A DNA stretch of 64,000 nucleotides from Alphaproteobacteria bacterium. Lineage in GTDB: Bacteria; Pseudomonadota; Alphaproteobacteria; Caulobacterales; Caulobacteraceae. Below are positions 44,902 through 54,464 of this stretch, in pieces (the stretch's first letter is position 1; each line of letters begins with the position of its first letter). Below the pieces are notes generated by a model, which did no database searches, had not been told where the DNA came from, and saw only the letters and a list, made by a program, of their open reading frames with translations. The stretch covers positions 186,001 to 250,000 of the forward strand of contig JAHJME010000012.1 of assembly GCA_018821435.1 (NCBI GenBank), written 5' to 3'. Made by a program: the position numbers and the translations under genes.

Positions 44902-45905
44902 GCAGCAAGCCTGTGGTCTGGAGGTCCCCAGAGGGCCGTCAGCCCCCTCTCGACCGATTGGGCGTCCTCCAGGCGGCACAAGGCCGCGCGCGCTTCTCTC
45001 CGGACCTGCGCGTCAGCGGGCCAGGGGGCGTTTTCGATGTAGGCGGCCAGGTGCTTGCGGAAGATCCGCAGGCCAAGGCGTTCGCCGTAGAACTCGAGAC
45101 TCTCACGCAGGTGCGCGATGGCGATGGCGAGCCGGGCGTCAGCGCCGGGCGCCTCGAAGGTCAGGCCGTCCAGCTCGGCCTCGAGCTGGGCTGCGATCCA
45201 CGGCTTGCCGTAGACGCCTCGGCCGACCATCACCGCGTCGGCGCCGGAGGCGTCCAGGGCGGCGCGGGCGGTGGCGCCGTCGACGATGTCTCCGTTGGCG
45301 ATGACCGGAATCGACACCGCATCCTTGACCGGTCGGATGCCGGCCCAATCGGCGGCGCCCTTGTAGAATTGGCAGCGGGTGCGGCCATGGACCGTCACGG
45401 CCTTCACGCCGATTTCCTCAGCCATGGCGGCCAGCTCGGGCGCGTTGCGGCTGCCGTCGTCCCAGCCCAGGCGCATCTTCACGGTCACCGGGACGTCTAC
45501 GGCCTCGACCGCCGCCGCCATCAACTCGGCGGCCAGTCCCGGCTCGCGCATCAGGGCCGAACCGCCGTGTCCGCCGACGACTTCGCGTGCGGGACAGCCG
45601 AAGTTCAGATCAATGATCTCGGCGCCCGCCTCGGCCGCCAGTCGCGCGCCCTCGGCCATGTGTTCAGGATCGCGGCCGACCAGTTGGACCACCATCAGCG
45701 GCAGACCCTCGCCCACCGCGGCGCGGCGCACGACGTCGGGGCGGCCCTTGGAAAATTCGGCGCAGGCGACCATCTCGGTCGCCACATAGGACGCGCCCAG
45801 CCGGCTGGCGGCGCGGCGGAACGGTAGGTCGGATATGCCGGTCATGGGCGCGATCCAGACGCGACCCCCAACCTTCACCCCACCGATGTCGAGCACGGTG
45901 CTCAT
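44898..45905 (-). CDS. dusB: tRNA-dihydrouridine synthase DusB
   Basis: 335-residue flavoprotein that reduces uridines in the tRNA D-loop. It has [41 protein letters not shown] (with the catalytic Cys), [24 protein letters not shown] and IANGDIVDG, the usual Dus series. The position before ntrBC is the origin of its old name nifR3. It is divergent from ispDF with 99 bases between. Confidence 0.94.
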   Translation of the reverse strand: MSTVLDIGGVKVGGRVWIAPMTGISDLPFRRAASRLGASYVATEMVACAEFSKGRPDVVRRAAVGEGLPLMVVQLVGRDPEHMAEGARLAAEAGAEIIDLNFGCPAREVVGGHGGSALMREPGLAAELMAAAVEAVDVPVTVKMRLGWDDGSRNAPELAAMAEEIGVKAVTVHGRTRCQFYKGAADWAGIRPVKDAVSIPVIANGDIVDGATARAALDASGADAVMVGRGVYGKPWIAAQLEAELDGLTFEAPGADARLAIAIAHLRESLEFYGERLGLRIFRKHLAAYIENAPWPADAQVRREARAALCRLEDAQSVERGLTALWGPPDHRLAA

Positions 45906-45924
45906 TTAATAATCATCCCCATCG

Positions 45925-45940
45925 CTGCCTTTTTAGGCAG
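45925..45940. promoter_or_regulatory. 6-bp inverted repeat in the dusB/ispDF divergent gap
   Basis: CTGCCT (45925-45930), TTTT, AGGCAG (45935-45940) form a perfect small hairpin in the 99-base gap, 20 bases from the dusB start. It could be an operator, a 5'-leader hairpin of the dusB-ntr transcript, or chance. Nothing else in this gap can be named. Confidence 0.3.
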
Positions 45941-46004
45941 ATGTAACAGCCGCGTAAAGCGCGAAAGCTGGAACAAAGCCGCGCACTTCCCTAAGACGCC
46001 GGGC

Positions 46005-47150
46005 ATGACTTTCTCCGCGGTGATCGTGGCGGCCGGTGACGGCCTGCGTGCTGGGCCTGGCGAACCGAAGGCGTGGCGCGCCCTGGGTGGTCGGCCGATC
46101 GTGCGCTGGTCCGTTGAGGGTCTGCTGGCGGCGGGGGCCCAGGAGGTGGTCGTCGTCGTGGCGCGGGACCGACTGGCCGACGCCGACGAAGCCCTCGTCG
46201 GCCTTGACCGCTGGAAGGCCGTCCCCGGCGGCAAGACGCGGGCGGAGTCGGTCCAAGCGGGGCTCTCCGCGCTCACCGCAGAGGCCGACCAGCCGGTGCT
46301 GATCCACGACGCAGCGCGGCCGTTCGTCGGCCGGACGCACGTCGATCGGCTGCTGGCGGCGCTGGACGGCGCCGACGGCGCCATCCCCACCCTGCCCGTC
46401 CCGGACACACTGAAGCGCGGCGACGGACGGGTGGACGAAACCGTCTCCCGCGAAGGCCTCTGGCGTGCGCAAACGCCGCAGGCGTTTCGCCTCGGCAAGC
46501 TGCGGGCCGCCTACCTCAGCTGGCCGGCGGGCGAAGAGCCCACGGACGACGCCTCCGTGATGGAGCGCGCCGGCGGCCAGGTGGCCATGGCGCCGGGCGA
46601 TCCGATGCTGATGAAGTTGACCTATCCAGAGGATTTCATGCTGGCCGAACAGCTCTCGGGCGGCCGGCGGATCGTGCGGATGGGCCAAGGCATCGACGCC
46701 CACCGGTTCGGCCCCGGAGACGCCGTCTGGCTGGGTGGGGTGCAGATCCTGCACGACATGGGACTGGTCGGGCACTCCGACGCCGACTGCGCGCTGCACG
46801 CCCTCACCGACGCCGTGCTGGGCGCCATCGCCGACGGTGACATCGGCGAGCACTTCCCGCCCTCGGATCCGCAGTGGAAGGGCGCGTCGTCCGACCGCTT
46901 CCTGGTCCACGCCGTGAGCCGGGTCGCCGCCCGGGGCGGCCGCATCCTCAACGCCGACCTAACGCTCATCTGCGAGCGGCCGAAGATCCGCCCACACCGC
47001 GACGCCATGCGCGCCCGGATCGCCGACCTCCTGGGAATCCCTATCGACCAGGTCAGCGTCAAGGCGACGACGACCGAAGGCATGGGTTTCACCGGCCGCG
47101 AGGAAGGCCTGATGGCCCAGGCCGTCGTCGCGGTGGAAACGCCGCTCTAG
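46005..47150 (+). CDS. ispDF: bifunctional 4-diphosphocytidyl-2-C-methylerythritol synthase / 2-C-methylerythritol 2,4-cyclodiphosphate synthase
   Basis: 381 residues with two enzymes of the non-mevalonate isoprenoid pathway. The IspD half (to about 220) starts [13 protein letters not shown] and has [10 protein letters not shown] and [11 protein letters not shown]. The IspF half (from about 224) has [15 protein letters not shown] with the metal ligands in DAHRF, and [33 protein letters not shown]. Together they turn methylerythritol phosphate to the cyclic diphosphate. The fused form is common in alphaproteobacteria. It is convergent with the spermidine-synthase-like gene with a one-base gap. 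Confidence 0.95.
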   Translation: MTFSAVIVAAGDGLRAGPGEPKAWRALGGRPIVRWSVEGLLAAGAQEVVVVVARDRLADADEALVGLDRWKAVPGGKTRAESVQAGLSALTAEADQPVLIHDAARPFVGRTHVDRLLAALDGADGAIPTLPVPDTLKRGDGRVDETVSREGLWRAQTPQAFRLGKLRAAYLSWPAGEEPTDDASVMERAGGQVAMAPGDPMLMKLTYPEDFMLAEQLSGGRRIVRMGQGIDAHRFGPGDAVWLGGVQILHDMGLVGHSDADCALHALTDAVLGAIADGDIGEHFPPSDPQWKGASSDRFLVHAVSRVAARGGRILNADLTLICERPKIRPHRDAMRARIADLLGIPIDQVSVKATTTEGMGFTGREEGLMAQAVVAVETPL

Positions 47151-47151
47151 C

Positions 47152-49437
47152 TTACGGCAACCAGGTCCAGCGGCCCTTGAGGTTCGCGTAAAGCGAGCCG
47201 GCCAGGTTCGTGTAGTCGTCGGTCCAGGGCCGCGTCTTGAAGGGGTCGCCCTGGCGCCATTTTCCGGTCGCCAGATAGCCGGCCAGCGCTTCGTGGCTCT
47301 TGGCGATGATCACGGCGTCTTCCGACGACTCCCACGTGCCCTCGGGGTCCTTTTCCGGTGAGACGTAGTTCTGCGCCAGGCCCCAGCCGCCGGCGGCCCG
47401 CGCCACGGCCTGGGCCGGGTGCATCAGGTCCAGATTTCGGTTGGACAGGTGCAGGATCAGGATGCCGTCCGGCTTCAGCTTGGTCAGGTAGCCACGCACG
47501 GCCTCCACTGTCAGCAGGTGCGCCGGCACCGCGTCCGACGAGAAGGCGTCGATCAGCAGGATGTCGAAGCTGCCGGCCGGTTGCCGGGCCACGGTCAGGC
47601 GCGCGTCGCCGATCACATAGTCCACCGGCTGCTTGGCGCATTCTGTCGTGTAGGTGAAATTCCGCGGATCCGTGGAGACCTTCACCACCAGCGGATCGAT
47701 CTCGAAGAAGGTCAGACGGTCGCCCGGCCGGACATAGGCGGCTACCGAGCCGGTCCCCAGGCCAACCGCCCCGATCCGCAGGTTCTGTGATGCGTTCTGC
47801 TTGGCGGTGAACACCTGCCCGATGGGTGTCCGGGGGGTGTAGTAGACCATCGGCCGGCAGCGATAGCGCGGGTCCTGCGCCTGGCCGCCGTGCAGCGTCG
47901 TGCCGTGCGCCAGCATCTTCACGTGGCCGATGCTGGGGACGTAGGTCTCGGAGAGTTTCAGCACCCCGAAGAAGCTGCGCCAGCTCTGGCGGGTGTCGGT
48001 GCGGTCGGCCGTCGCCTCGGCGGAGTAGGACAGCAGCGCCAGGATCGCGAAGAAGAAGATCGCGTGGCGCCGCGCCATGAAGGCCGCGACGACGGCCAGC
48101 GCCAGCAACGCCTTCATGAGCATGTCGAACAGTTCGGCCCGGTCGAGGGCCCCGATCACCGGCTGGGTGGTGAGGTGGCTGTTGGCCAGGGTCATGGCGA
48201 TGGGCATGGCGACCGCGGCCGTGACGCCGAGGAGCAGCATCGCCCAACTCCAGCGGGGGATCTTGTTGAGGTCGCCACAGGGCCGCGCCAGGCAAGAGAG
48301 CGCCAGGACCAGCGGATATTCCCAGACGTCATTGAAGATCACCGGCGCCAGGAAGGCGTTGAACGCCCCGCCGACCACGCCGCCCAGGGACAGGCAGAGG
48401 TAGAACTCAGTCAGGTGGGCGGGGTCCGGCCGACGCGCCACCAGCCGCTGGTGGCACATCAGCGCTGTCAGGAAGAACGCCGCCAGGTGGACGAAGAGCT
48501 GAAGGGCGAAGGTCGTCGCCTTGAACGGCAGCAGCGCCACGCAGGCCGCGGCGGCCGCCGCCTGCAAGGTCAGGGTCAGTTCCGCCGGGATCGCCGGCTT
48601 TTCCTGGAACGCGATGATGAAGGTGACGAGGTACAGCGCCAGCGGCACGACCCACAGGAACGGCGCCGAGGCCACGTCGGTGGTGATATGAGTGGTCACG
48701 CCCAGCATCAGGCTGGAGGGGATCGCCGCCAGCGCCACCCAGGCCGCACGCTCGCGCCATTTTGGGGCTGGCGTCGCGGCGCGCGTCTGTTCCACGGCCG
48801 CGGACCGCCCGCGCATCACCGTCAGGGCCAGCGTGCCGATCACCAGGATGAACAGGCCGTAGCCGATGCTCCAGCCATGGCGTTGCGCCGCGAGGGTCGT
48901 GAGCGGCTCCACGATGATCGGATAGGCCAGCAGCGCGATCAGGCTGCCGAAGTTGCTGGCCGCGTAGAGGGCGTAGGGTTCCTTGCCTTCCGTCGCGCCG
49001 ATGGTGCGTGCGTGCCAGGCCTGGACCAGCGGGGCGGTGGCGGACAGGACCGCGAAGGGCGCGCCGATCGACAGGCCCAGAACCGCCAGCAGCCACAGGT
49101 TTGGATGGTCGGACGACGGCGGGCCAGCCAGGCCGTTCACCCGCAGCGGCAGGGCGATGGCCGCCACGACCAGCGCCGCGATGTGGGCGATCGCCTGCCC
49201 CCGCACCGATGGGATCCGCTGCAGCAGGTGGGCGTAGAAGTAGCCGGCCAGCAGGGCGAGCTGGAAGAACGCCATCGAGGTGTTCCACACCGACGGACTG
49301 CCGCCCAGCAGCGGTAGGACCAGCTTGGCGACCATCGGCTGAACCAGGAAAACCAGCGCCGCGCTGGTGAACACCGTCAGCGCGAAAAGCGCCGGGGGGG
49401 CGGTGCGGGACGAAGCTCCAGCGTCAAGCGTGGTCAT
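47152..49437 (-). CDS. fused membrane / spermidine synthase-like protein
   Basis: 761 residues. The first two thirds hold about a dozen hydrophobic segments, and LYAASNFGSLIALLAYP near residue 160 matches transporter-fused spermidine synthases. The last third is a methyltransferase-like fold: IGAVGLGTGSVAAYVRPGDRLTFFEIDPLVV is its SAM-type nucleotide site and FDILLIDAFSSDAVPAHLLTVEAV the aminopropyltransferase-like strand. The putrescine-binding acidic pattern of true spermidine synthases is not evident, so polyamine synthesis is unproven. It is divergent from the cinA-like gene. Confidence 0.85.
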   Translation of the reverse strand: MTTLDAGASSRTAPPALFALTVFTSAALVFLVQPMVAKLVLPLLGGSPSVWNTSMAFFQLALLAGYFYAHLLQRIPSVRGQAIAHIAALVVAAIALPLRVNGLAGPPSSDHPNLWLLAVLGLSIGAPFAVLSATAPLVQAWHARTIGATEGKEPYALYAASNFGSLIALLAYPIIVEPLTTLAAQRHGWSIGYGLFILVIGTLALTVMRGRSAAVEQTRAATPAPKWRERAAWVALAAIPSSLMLGVTTHITTDVASAPFLWVVPLALYLVTFIIAFQEKPAIPAELTLTLQAAAAAACVALLPFKATTFALQLFVHLAAFFLTALMCHQRLVARRPDPAHLTEFYLCLSLGGVVGGAFNAFLAPVIFNDVWEYPLVLALSCLARPCGDLNKIPRWSWAMLLLGVTAAVAMPIAMTLANSHLTTQPVIGALDRAELFDMLMKALLALAVVAAFMARRHAIFFFAILALLSYSAEATADRTDTRQSWRSFFGVLKLSETYVPSIGHVKMLAHGTTLHGGQAQDPRYRCRPMVYYTPRTPIGQVFTAKQNASQNLRIGAVGLGTGSVAAYVRPGDRLTFFEIDPLVVKVSTDPRNFTYTTECAKQPVDYVIGDARLTVARQPAGSFDILLIDAFSSDAVPAHLLTVEAVRGYLTKLKPDGILILHLSNRNLDLMHPAQAVARAAGGWGLAQNYVSPEKDPEGTWESSEDAVIIAKSHEALAGYLATGKWRQGDPFKTRPWTDDYTNLAGSLYANLKGRWTWLP

Positions 49438-49514
49438 CGGGTCTCGAATCGCCTTGATCGAAGGGGACGTGCGATGCTCAGTGATGCCGCGCTAGTAAAG
49501 GAACCCTCAAGCCG

Positions 49515-50006
49515 ATGTTCAACCTGGAGATCGTCACCCTGGCGCGCCTCTTGATCGACGAGGCGCGGGAGCGGTCCCTGCGCATCGTCACCGCCGAGAG
49601 TTGCACGGGCGGCCTGGTGGCCGGCGCCATCTGTTCCATCGCCGGATCGTCCGACGTGTTCGAGCGCGGCTTCGTCACCTATTCCAACCGCGCCAAACAG
49701 GAACTTCTGGGTGTGCCCGGCGACCTGATCGCCGACCTGGGCGCCGTGTCCGAGCCCGTGGCCCGGATGATGGCCGAGGGCGCACTCGAGGCGTCCAACG
49801 CCCATCTGGCGGTGGCCATTACCGGCGTGGCCGGCCCCGGCGGCGGCACGCCGATGAAGCCGGTCGGCACCGTGCACATCGCCACCGCCCGCACCAATCA
49901 GCGCATCGTCCACGAAGAACACTTCTTCGAGCTGGACACCCGGGAAGGCATCCAACTCGCCGCCGTCCAGGCCGCCCTGCAGATGATGCGGGACCGGCTG
50001 GCGTGA
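49515..50006 (+). CDS. CinA C-terminal domain protein, nicotinamide mononucleotide deamidase-like
   Basis: 163 residues matching the C-terminal domain of CinA (PncC). The motif TAESCTGGLVAGAICSIAGSS opens the fold, with FERGFVTYSNRAKQELLGV and VAITGVAGPGGGTPMKPVGTVHIA typical of the NMN deamidase that recycles NMN to NaMN. The molybdopterin-like N-terminal domain of full CinA is absent, the common short form. It precedes the APC permease by 27 bases. Confidence 0.9.
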   Translation: MFNLEIVTLARLLIDEARERSLRIVTAESCTGGLVAGAICSIAGSSDVFERGFVTYSNRAKQELLGVPGDLIADLGAVSEPVARMMAEGALEASNAHLAVAITGVAGPGGGTPMKPVGTVHIATARTNQRIVHEEHFFELDTREGIQLAAVQAALQMMRDRLA

Positions 50007-50033
50007 CCGCGCGCAGCCGAGCGGCCTGAGCCC

Positions 50034-51329
50034 ATGAGCATCGCGCCGTCCCACCTCATGCGGGTTTTGCGGCGGCGCGATCTGGTCGGCATCCTGCTGA
50101 ACGCGATGATCGGCGCCGGCATGCTGGCCGCGCCGGCCAAGGTCTATGCGCTGGCCGGGGACTGGAGCTTCGTGGTCCTGGCCGCCGCGGCCGCGTTGCT
50201 GGTCCCGCTGGTCCTATGTTTCGCCGACCTGGGCAGCCGGTTCTCCGGCACCGGCGGCGCCTATCTCTACGCCCGCGCCGCCCTGCCCCCGTCGCTGGCC
50301 TTCGCCGTCGGTTGGCTGCTGTGGCTGAGCCAGGCGCTGTCGGTAGCCACCCTGGCCAACCTGCTGGTCACCTACCTCGGCGGCTTCTTCCCGGCCGTGG
50401 AGAGCGGCTGGCCCCGGGTCGCCGTGCTGGTGGGCCTGGGCCTGATCCTCACCGGCATCGTCCTGGCCGGCATCCGCCAGTCCGCCGGCGCCAGCAACCT
50501 GCTCATCATCATCAAGGTAACCTTTGTCGTGGCCTTTCTCGCCGCCGGGATCGCCTTCGTGCAGCCCGAGCGGCTGTTCATCGACCACGCGCCGCCGCGG
50601 GTCGCCACCTTCGCCCAGGCGATCCTGGTCTACCTCTTCGCCTATTCGGGCTTCGAGCGCGGGGCGGTCGTCGCGGGCGAGGCCAAGGATCCGCAGCAGG
50701 ATGTGCCCCTGGCTCTGCTGGGCAGCGCGGTGATCGTCACCTTCGCCTACGCCTCGGTGATCCTGGTCTGCGTGGGCGTGCTGGACCAACCGGCCGCCAC
50801 AGACCGGCCCCTGGCAGAGGTGGGGCGCCAACTCTATGGGCAGGCCGGGGCGATCATGGTCTCGGCCGGCGCCATCGCCGTCATCGTCGGCACCATCTTG
50901 GTGATCACCATATCGATGCCGCGCATGCTGATGTCGCTGGCCGAGCATGGCCAGCTTCCGGCCGGCCTGGGCGCCGTGCATCCCGTCTGGCGCACGCCCT
51001 ACGTCGCCATCCTGGTCTCCAGCACGATCGCGTTCGGTTTCGCCGTGGCCAGCGACCTGATCAGCGCGCTGACCTTCGCCACCGCCACGCGGCTGCTGGG
51101 CTACATCCTGTGCTGCATCGCCCTGTTCCGGCTGAGCCGGCAGAAGGACGCGCCACCGGCGATGTTCAACCTGCCGGCGCGTGGATTCGTGGCCTTGGTC
51201 ACGGCGGCGCTGTTCACTGGCGTCTTGTTGATCGGCGCGACTAAGGAGCTGCCGTCCCTGGCCGGCGTGCTTGTGATCGGCTTCGTGCTGCTGGCCGTGA
51301 CCAGCCTGGGCCGGCGTCAAGCGCCGTAG
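50034..51329 (+). CDS. APC-superfamily amino acid permease
   Basis: 431-residue inner-membrane protein with about twelve hydrophobic segments and the APC-type start RRRDLVGILLNAMIGAGMLAAPAKVYALAGDWSF, the first-helix glycine-rich motif. GGAYLYARAALPPSLAFAVGWLLWLSQAL follows. It probably imports or exchanges an amino acid; the substrate cannot be told. Its end overlaps the COQ10-like gene by 13 bases on the opposite strand. Confidence 0.88.
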   Translation: MSIAPSHLMRVLRRRDLVGILLNAMIGAGMLAAPAKVYALAGDWSFVVLAAAAALLVPLVLCFADLGSRFSGTGGAYLYARAALPPSLAFAVGWLLWLSQALSVATLANLLVTYLGGFFPAVESGWPRVAVLVGLGLILTGIVLAGIRQSAGASNLLIIIKVTFVVAFLAAGIAFVQPERLFIDHAPPRVATFAQAILVYLFAYSGFERGAVVAGEAKDPQQDVPLALLGSAVIVTFAYASVILVCVGVLDQPAATDRPLAEVGRQLYGQAGAIMVSAGAIAVIVGTILVITISMPRMLMSLAEHGQLPAGLGAVHPVWRTPYVAILVSSTIAFGFAVASDLISALTFATATRLLGYILCCIALFRLSRQKDAPPAMFNLPARGFVALVTAALFTGVLLIGATKELPSLAGVLVIGFVLLAVTSLGRRQAP

Positions 51330-51763
51330 AGCGCCTTCGCCCGGTCCTCGAAGCAACCCATCAGCTTCTCGACCGCCTTGTGGAAGTTGGCGGCAAGCAG
51401 CCCTTCCAGCAGGCGGGACTTGAACTGGAAGTCGATGTCGAACTCGATCCGGGTCCCGCCCTCGTCCTCGAAGAACCGCCAGGTGTTGGCCAGCTTGCGG
51501 AACGGCCCGGACAGCAGGCTGACGTCGATCTGGCGCTGGCCGGCGTCGCGGCGCACCCGCGTGGCGAAGCGCTCCTTCAGGAACGAGAACCCGACCCCGG
51601 CCTCGGCGTCCAGGGTGCTGGAGCCTTCGCCCACGTCGCGGGCGTTCCAGGTGCGCATGGACGTGATCCACGGCACGAACTCGGGGTAGCGGTCCACGTC
51701 CCCGACCAGCGCGAACAGCTGGTCCGGCGTATAGGGCAGCAGCCGTGAGACGTGGTGGTGCAA
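51317..51763 (-). CDS. START-like coenzyme Q-binding protein (COQ10/RatA family)
   Basis: 148 residues with the SRPBCC/START fold: SRLLPYTPDQLFALVGDVDRYPEFVPW at the N-terminus and TRIEFDIDFQFKSRLLEGLLAANFHKAVEKLMGCFEDRA at the end. The family includes mitochondrial COQ10, which binds ubiquinone, and bacterial RatA. It lies 6 bases after lipA on the same strand, an arrangement I recall as common in alphaproteobacteria, suggesting a respiratory rather than toxin role. Confidence 0.88.
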   Translation of the reverse strand: MHHHVSRLLPYTPDQLFALVGDVDRYPEFVPWITSMRTWNARDVGEGSSTLDAEAGVGFSFLKERFATRVRRDAGQRQIDVSLLSGPFRKLANTWRFFEDEGGTRIEFDIDFQFKSRLLEGLLAANFHKAVEKLMGCFEDRAKALYGA

Positions 51764-51769
51764 GGCGCT

Positions 51770-52741
51770 CTAGGCCGCCGCGTCCTTGGCCCGGCGCGCC
51801 GCCTGCAGCCGGGCGAAGTCCTCGCCGGCGTGGTGCGACGAACGGGTCAGCGGGCTGGCCGAGACCATCAGGAAGCCCTTGGCGCGGGCGATCTCTTCGT
51901 AAGCCTTGAACTCGTCGGGATGCACGAAGCGGTCGATGGCGGCGTGCTTGCGGGTCGGCTGCAGGTACTGGCCGATGGTGATGAAGTCGACGCCGGCGGA
52001 GCGCATGTCGTCCATCACCTGCATCACCTCCTCCTTCGCCTCGCCCAGGCCAACCATGATGCCGGACTTGGTGAACTGTGTCGGATCGCGCTCCTTCACC
52101 CGCTCCAGCAGGCGAAGGGAATTGTAGTAGCGCGCGCCCGGACGGATCGAGAGGTAAAGCCGCGGCACGGTTTCCAGGTTGTGGTTGAACACATCCGGCC
52201 GCGAATCGATGACCTCGTGCATCGCCGCGATCGGCTTGCGCAGGAAGTCCGGCGTCAGGATCTCGACAGTCGTGCCGGGCGACGCCGCGCGGATCGCCAG
52301 CACCACGGCGGCGAAGTGCGCCGCCCCGCCGTCGGTCAGGTCGTCACGATCTACCGAAGTGATCACGACGTGCTTGAGGCCCATCTTCGCGACCGCGTCG
52401 CCGACGCGCGCGGGCTCGGTGGGATCCAGGGCGTTCGGCTTGCCGGTGGCGACGTTGCAGAACGCGCAGGCCCGCGTGCAGATCTCGCCCATGATCATCA
52501 TGGTGGCGTGGCTCTTGGACCAGCACTCGCCGATGTTCGGGCAGGCCGCCTCCTCGCACACCGTGACCAGGCCGTGGCCCTTCACGATGTCCTTGGTGGC
52601 GTTGTAGCCGGGCGATCCCGGCGCGCGGACGCGCAGCCACTCCGGCTTTCGCAGCAACGGCGTCTCGGGCCGGTTCTGCTTCTCGGGGTGACGCGGGCGT
52701 TGGGCGCCCAGGGAGTTTACGGTGTCGATGACCACGGCCAT
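51770..52741 (-). CDS. lipA: lipoyl synthase
   Basis: Radical-SAM enzyme that inserts sulfur at C6 and C8 of protein-bound octanoate, making the lipoyl arm used by pyruvate dehydrogenase. The 323-residue product has the auxiliary cluster motif [13 protein letters not shown], the radical-SAM motif CTRACAFC and a serine-rich end [10 protein letters not shown] that contributes a cluster ligand. An upstream in-frame extension of 32 codons exists, but the ATG at 52739-52741 with AGGGA upstream suits the family length. Its target, the pdhC product, is encoded about 10 kb away. Confidence 0.95.
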   Translation of the reverse strand: MAVVIDTVNSLGAQRPRHPEKQNRPETPLLRKPEWLRVRAPGSPGYNATKDIVKGHGLVTVCEEAACPNIGECWSKSHATMMIMGEICTRACAFCNVATGKPNALDPTEPARVGDAVAKMGLKHVVITSVDRDDLTDGGAAHFAAVVLAIRAASPGTTVEILTPDFLRKPIAAMHEVIDSRPDVFNHNLETVPRLYLSIRPGARYYNSLRLLERVKERDPTQFTKSGIMVGLGEAKEEVMQVMDDMRSAGVDFITIGQYLQPTRKHAAIDRFVHPDEFKAYEEIARAKGFLMVSASPLTRSSHHAGEDFARLQAARRAKDAAA

Positions 52742-52892
52742 GGTCCCTAGATCGTCTCTCCGGGCCTTCGGATCAAGCGCGCGTGACGCCGCGGCATAGC
52801 TGGAGCGCCGATCACGCCCAGTTACCGATCTTTTCACGAGCGCAACCGCCGGATACGCTCACGCTAACGATAACAACGGGAGGCGATGGCCT

Positions 52893-54446
52893 TTGAGAGC
52901 CTTCGACACCGCCGCGGCGCATGTTTCCGTGTTCGACGCCCTGATCTCGGCGTCGCGCAAACACGGACCGAAGAAGCTCATCCTGGAGGACCAGGAGCGC
53001 AATCCCCTCAGCTATACAGACCTGCTCCGGGGCGCCTTCGCCCTGGGCCGCAAGATCAGCGGCTTCACGAAGAAGGGCGAGCGCGTAGGCGTCATGCTGC
53101 CGTCCAGCGTCGGCGGGGTGGTGACGTTCTTCGCTCTGCACGCGTTCGGACGCGTGCCCACCATGCTGAACTTCACGGCCGGGATCCGGAATTTGAAGGC
53201 GGCCTGCGAACTGGCGGGCGTCAAGACCGTGCTGACCTCCCACCGCTTCGTGGAACAGGGCAAGCTGCACGACCTGATCGACGCGCTCGAGACCCTGACC
53301 AACGTCGTCTACCTGGAGGACGTGCGGAAGACCGTCGGCCTGGCCGACAAGCTGTTCGCCGCCGCCGCCGGCGCCTTGCCGCCCCAGTTCCGCACGGCGC
53401 TCAATCCGTCGGACCCCGGCGTGATCCTGTTCACTTCGGGTAGCTTCGGCGCGCCGCGCGGCGTGGTGCTCAGCCATGCGAACCTGGTGTCCAACTGTCA
53501 CCAGATCAATCAGCACATCCCGCTGGACACCAACTGGGTGTTCTTCAATCCCCTGCCGATCTTCCATTGCTTCGGCCTGACCGGCGGCGCGCTGCTGCCG
53601 ATCCTGACCGGGCTGAAGGCGTTCCAGTACCCCTCGCCCTTGCATATCAAGCAGATCCCGCAACTGGTGAAGGACACCAAGGCCAACGTGTTGTTCGCCA
53701 CGGACACCTTCCTCAACCAGTACGCCCGTTCCGCCGACCCCGACGAACTGTCGGGCCTGACGTTCGTGGTCTGCGGCGCGGAGAAGGTGCGTGAGGAAAC
53801 CCACAACCTGATCCACGACAAGTTCGGCCCGATCCCCATTCTCGAAGGCTACGGCGCCACCGAGGCCTCGCCCGTGATCGCGGTGAACAAGCCGGAGGAC
53901 AACCGTCGCGGCACCGTCGGTGGGCTGGTGCCCGGCATGGAAACCCGGCTGGAGCCGGTGCCCGGAATTCCGGGTGGCGGGAAGCTGCTGGTGCGCGGCC
54001 CCAATATCATGTCGGGCTACCTCAATGCCGATGGCTCGGTGGAGCCCCTGCCCGGCGGCTGGCACGACACCGGCGACGTGGTCTCGCTCAGCGACGACGA
54101 TTGGATCAAGATCCTGGGCCGGGTGAAGCGGTTCGCCAAGGTGGGCGGCGAGATGGTCTCGCTGACCGCGGCGGAGGACTTGGCCGCCGCCGTGTGGCCC
54201 GAGTGCCGCCACGCCGTGGTCGCCCTGGCCGATCCGAAAAAGGGCGAACGGCTGGTCCTGGTCACCGACCGCCGTGACGCCCATGCCGCCGCCCTGGTCG
54301 CGCACGCCAAACAGATCGGCGCGCCGGAACTGGCGGTGCCGCGCAAGATCATCAAGGTTCAGGAGATCCCGGTGCTCGGCACCGGCAAGACCGACTACGT
54401 CGCCCTGCAGCGTATCGTCGATACGGAAATGCAACGGGCGGGCTGA
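52893..54446 (+). CDS. AMP-forming acyl-CoA/acyl-ACP synthetase
   Basis: 517 residues of the adenylate-forming family. The P-loop is FTSGSFGAPRGVVLSH (the common form is FTSGSEGxPKG; Phe and Arg replace Glu and Lys). PIPILEGYGATEASPVI is the A5 motif, GGWHDTGDVVSLSDDDW the A7 motif, and ILGRVKRFAKVGGEMVSL follows. The catalytic C-terminal Lys is in VLGTGKTDY. It resembles the acyl-ACP synthetase half of Aas, so activating fatty acids for phospholipid repair is a good guess. The TTG start at 52893 has GGGAGG 9 bases before; an ATG at 52886 is out of frame. Confidence 0.85.
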   Translation: MRAFDTAAAHVSVFDALISASRKHGPKKLILEDQERNPLSYTDLLRGAFALGRKISGFTKKGERVGVMLPSSVGGVVTFFALHAFGRVPTMLNFTAGIRNLKAACELAGVKTVLTSHRFVEQGKLHDLIDALETLTNVVYLEDVRKTVGLADKLFAAAAGALPPQFRTALNPSDPGVILFTSGSFGAPRGVVLSHANLVSNCHQINQHIPLDTNWVFFNPLPIFHCFGLTGGALLPILTGLKAFQYPSPLHIKQIPQLVKDTKANVLFATDTFLNQYARSADPDELSGLTFVVCGAEKVREETHNLIHDKFGPIPILEGYGATEASPVIAVNKPEDNRRGTVGGLVPGMETRLEPVPGIPGGGKLLVRGPNIMSGYLNADGSVEPLPGGWHDTGDVVSLSDDDWIKILGRVKRFAKVGGEMVSLTAAEDLAAAVWPECRHAVVALADPKKGERLVLVTDRRDAHAAALVAHAKQIGAPELAVPRKIIKVQEIPVLGTGKTDYVALQRIVDTEMQRAG

Positions 54447-54464
54447 GGCCAAGGGGAACCCTCC

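Noticed and set aside
52886..53443. ATG frame overlapping the start of the acyl ligase (185 codons)
   Set aside because: It is out of frame with the ligase, has Arg-rich, domain-free sequence and its ATG is only two bases after GGGAGG. The TTG at 52893 is in frame with conserved ligase sequence.
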